A stretch of DNA of 16,497 nt from JBBATK01 sp046297095 (GTDB lineage Bacteria; Bacteroidota; Ignavibacteria; Kapaibacteriales; NICIL-2): assembly GCA_046297095.1 (NCBI GenBank), contig JBKCNS010000044.1, positions 1 to 16,497 of the forward strand, in the 5' to 3' direction. Within the stretch, counting starts at the first letter, position 1. Each line of letters opens with the position of its first letter. Below are positions 14,968 to 16,497 of this stretch, one piece after another. Under the pieces are notes generated by a model. It was not told the DNA's origin and made no database searches. It saw nothing but the letters and a program-made list of their open reading frames with translations. The translations under genes were made by a program, and so were the position numbers.

Positions 14968-15765
14968 CTACTTACTAAATACGGCGTCGTCTACGCCTTT
15001 GTTCACTCGGTAGTCTTTGAAGTCTACCGTGATGGTTCCGGAGGCTATGGGCTTTTTGTCGTCCTTGTCTTTGGCGTCTTTGTTCTTTCGATTCAGATCG
15101 GTAGCGACTCCCTTCGGGATTTTGAATTTCTTCATGTCGACCGTGAACACAACTTGCTTAGGCAGGCCGTAGGCAATTTGATCGCCATAGGAATAATCGA
15201 TACCCACCGTTCCACTGCTCTTGGTGGTGATGCGTGCACGGTGTACCACAGCGCTGCCGGGATCTACCCATATCTTGGCTACCACCACATCCATAGTGTC
15301 TTCGTTCGGAAGCAGAGTTACAACAACACACTCGCCCGCCTTCAATTTTTCTTTACCTGTGGTGATTGCCGAGAATGCGTCTGTGTTCATGAGCAATCTG
15401 GAGACGTCGCTAAAACCTTGTTTGGGTAGCACAGCTATACCCGGAGTTACAAAACGAAACTTGTCCTTTTGCTTGAAGTACAGCGTGGCCTGTATGGGCT
15501 GCACATTGATCATAGGGATCTTCGGCGTGATGGTGGTTTCTACGCGATAGTCCTTTGCCTTCGTAAGCACGCTCTTTACCCTTTGCACTAGCGCCTGTGC
15601 ATCTTGGGCGTGCAATGCGGGCGCCATAGCCACGGCGCAACTCAGCACCACAAACAACTGCACGAAGTATTTGTTGCTTTTGAATGTTGTTGTGTTATTC
15701 ATCGTCGTCGTTGTAACAGTCGTCATCATGTTCTTCATCATGTTCTTCATCATATCCTTCATCAT
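14968..15765 (-). CDS. Periplasmic LolA-like outer-membrane lipoprotein-sorting protein
   Basis: A 265-residue exported protein of the LolA/LolB-like group. Start at ATG 15765 gives an ATGA overlap with the permease stop and an AAAGGA ribosome-binding site ten bases upstream. Residues 1-21 are the odd tract MMKDMMKNMMKNMM plus Thr-rich sequence; Met22 (15702) would give a normal signal peptide by itself. The hydrophobic core FVQLFVVLSCAVAMA ends at ALHA-QD (cleavage after residue 53). The mature part is an extended, strand-rich sequence with the family-like pattern YRVETTI, ATLYFKQKDKFRFVTPG, IWVDPGSAVVHRARI and a late Y-G-L-P-K-Q-V-V. Residues 221-240 form a Lys/Asp-rich insert. The probable role is carrying lipid or lipoprotein through the periplasm for the coupled ABC transporter (inference). 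Confidence 0.78.
   Translation of the reverse strand: MMKDMMKNMMKNMMTTVTTTTMNNTTTFKSNKYFVQLFVVLSCAVAMAPALHAQDAQALVQRVKSVLTKAKDYRVETTITPKIPMINVQPIQATLYFKQKDKFRFVTPGIAVLPKQGFSDVSRLLMNTDAFSAITTGKEKLKAGECVVVTLLPNEDTMDVVVAKIWVDPGSAVVHRARITTKSSGTVGIDYSYGDQIAYGLPKQVVFTVDMKKFKIPKGVATDLNRKNKDAKDKDDKKPIASGTITVDFKDYRVNKGVDDAVFSK
15718..15765 (-). repeat. Four 12-bp tandem repeat units at the start of the LolA-like gene
   Basis: Units on the minus strand start at 15765, 15753, 15741 and 15729 and read ATGATGAAGRAY, the last one degenerate (ATGATGACGACT). They encode MMKD, MMKN, MMKN and MMTT, in frame. They give eight possible ATG starts. A Thr/Asn-rich stretch follows to about 15680. Confidence 0.9.
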
Positions 15766-16497
15766 GTAGTAATATCCTTTCGGTGAAAAGCAAACAGCGC
15801 CACACCTATCACGATGATGTTTTGCGCACCTAGAATTGCCACAGACTCCCGTATATCGGCAAGCTGCACGGGTTGATCGAAGAAACTGCGCCACGCAGCC
15901 ATGTGCGTGGTGAACAAAAGGGGACGAATGTTGTCGAACACCCGAACGTCTAATGTGCCGATGATGGTAAAGAGAATCACTACAGCCATTGTTGCCACTA
16001 TAGGCCCGATGGAATTATCGGTAAACACCGACAAACAGATAGAGAGTGTTGATACCGTAAGCAGAGCAAGAAAGGCCACCACAAAAGCACCCGCGTATCG
16101 CCACACAATATCCGTGTGCGAGAGAATCACCAAGCCGTCGCTGTTTAGCACCACCATGTCGCCGTCGCCGAACAGCCAGCGTGCCATCACGATGGCCAAA
16201 AAGGCAAACCACGAGACCATCACGAAGGTATAGATGCCGCCGGCGATGAACTTCGAGAGCAACAGTTGCACGCGAGAAATTGGCTTGGTGGCAATCATGC
16301 GAAGGGTGCCTGCTGCGGCCTCGCCGGACACAACATCGCCCGTTACCAGCGCTACAAGCAGCGGCACATGGATAATGAGCATTTGCATGATGATGAAGCC
16401 CACAAGATTGCCGTTCAGCACTGTGCCCTGAAACGACAACGTTTGTTCAAACGACGCCGTGGCAAATCCGATGAACGCCGAGCCATCGGCTTTGAGC
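15762..16497 (-). CDS. ABC-2 type transporter permease (5' end cut by window)
   Basis: The C-terminal 244 residues of an inner-membrane ABC-2 family permease. The frame stays open to the window edge with no stop, so the TTG at 16439 is only an internal codon. The ABC-2 hallmark that couples to the ATPase is visible: a membrane segment LIIHVPLLVALVTGDVV, then SGEAAAGTLRMIATKPISRVQLLLSKF. Four further hydrophobic segments follow, in the usual six-helix order. The ATPase gene must lie beyond the window. The TGA overlaps the ATG of the LolA-like gene (ATGA), which indicates that the transporter and a periplasmic carrier are made together. Substrate unknown; the resemblance to NosY/antibiotic-type exporters is only at family level. 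Confidence 0.9.
   Translation of the reverse strand, partial: LKADGSAFIGFATASFEQTLSFQGTVLNGNLVGFIIMQMLIIHVPLLVALVTGDVVSGEAAAGTLRMIATKPISRVQLLLSKFIAGGIYTFVMVSWFAFLAIVMARWLFGDGDMVVLNSDGLVILSHTDIVWRYAGAFVVAFLALLTVSTLSICLSVFTDNSIGPIVATMAVVILFTIIGTLDVRVFDNIRPLLFTTHMAAWRSFFDQPVQLADIRESVAILGAQNIIVIGVALFAFHRKDITT

Noticed and set aside
15766..15894. Upstream extension of the LolA-like gene to ATG 15894
   Set aside because: It lies within the permease gene in another frame; the ATGA overlap and AAAGGA site support 15765.
1..16497. Signs of phage, transposon, CRISPR, toxin-antitoxin or restriction genes
   Set aside because: No integrase, transposase, Cas, methylase or repeat-spacer pattern was seen on either strand.

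Overview
The window looks like part of the chromosome of a Gram-negative bacterium. The signs are several lipoprotein signal peptides, an OmpA-type peptidoglycan-binding protein, a predicted beta-rich outer-membrane protein, a LolA-like periplasmic protein, and respiratory complex I subunits. GatC means Asn-tRNA and/or Gln-tRNA is made by transamidation, as in many non-proteobacterial lineages. The protein flavour, the weak use of Shine-Dalgarno sites and one exact TAnnTTTG promoter-like box suggest the Bacteroidota/Chlorobiota/Kapabacteria neighbourhood. That placement is inference only. I see no phage, insertion sequence, CRISPR array, rRNA or origin. The region is housekeeping genes mixed with unrecognised envelope genes.

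Layout. Bases 2-1912 (+): the 3' part of an NRAMP metal transporter fused to a universal stress (UspA) domain, ending in a 12-bp tandem repeat that runs across its stop codon. Bases 2173-2281 (+): tRNA-His and a strong terminator. Bases 2402-5120 (-), in transcription order: gatC, a lipoprotein with von Willebrand A and OmpA domains, a small lipoprotein, and an MmcQ/YjbR protein whose start overlaps the preceding stop. Bases 5196-6139 (-): nuoA and nuoB, overlapping, closed by a terminator, so the other complex I genes are not attached here. Bases 6161-7041 (-): a possible 40-residue membrane ORF and an unrecognised membrane protein. Bases 7134-8431 (+): panB (pantothenate synthesis), translationally overlapped by a lipoprotein with an unusual CX4CH haem-binding-like motif. 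Bases 8531-9232 (-): a membrane protein with a DUF4126-like layout. Bases 9344-12955 (+): a phosphohexomutase, then a coupled pair made of an outer-membrane beta-rich lipoprotein and a secreted beta-rich protein. Bases 12968-14281 (-): a GT-B glycosyltransferase. Bases 14464-14937 (+): rlmH (23S rRNA methyltransferase). Bases 14968-16497 (-): an ABC-2 permease cut by the window end, overlapped by a LolA-like periplasmic protein whose N-terminus is built from 12-bp repeats.

Gene relationships. Most transcription units are short. Adjacent genes are often coupled by TAATG, ATGA or GTGA overlaps. No multi-gene pathway is complete here: nuoAB, gatC and panB are isolated pieces of systems whose partners must lie elsewhere. 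The most unusual pattern is at least five short tandem duplications (12-16 bp), in-frame where they lie in genes, one crossing a stop codon and one creating several possible start codons. I found no convincing new multi-gene system; the coupled pairs at 10854-12955, 7134-8431 and 14968-16497 are the best places to look further.
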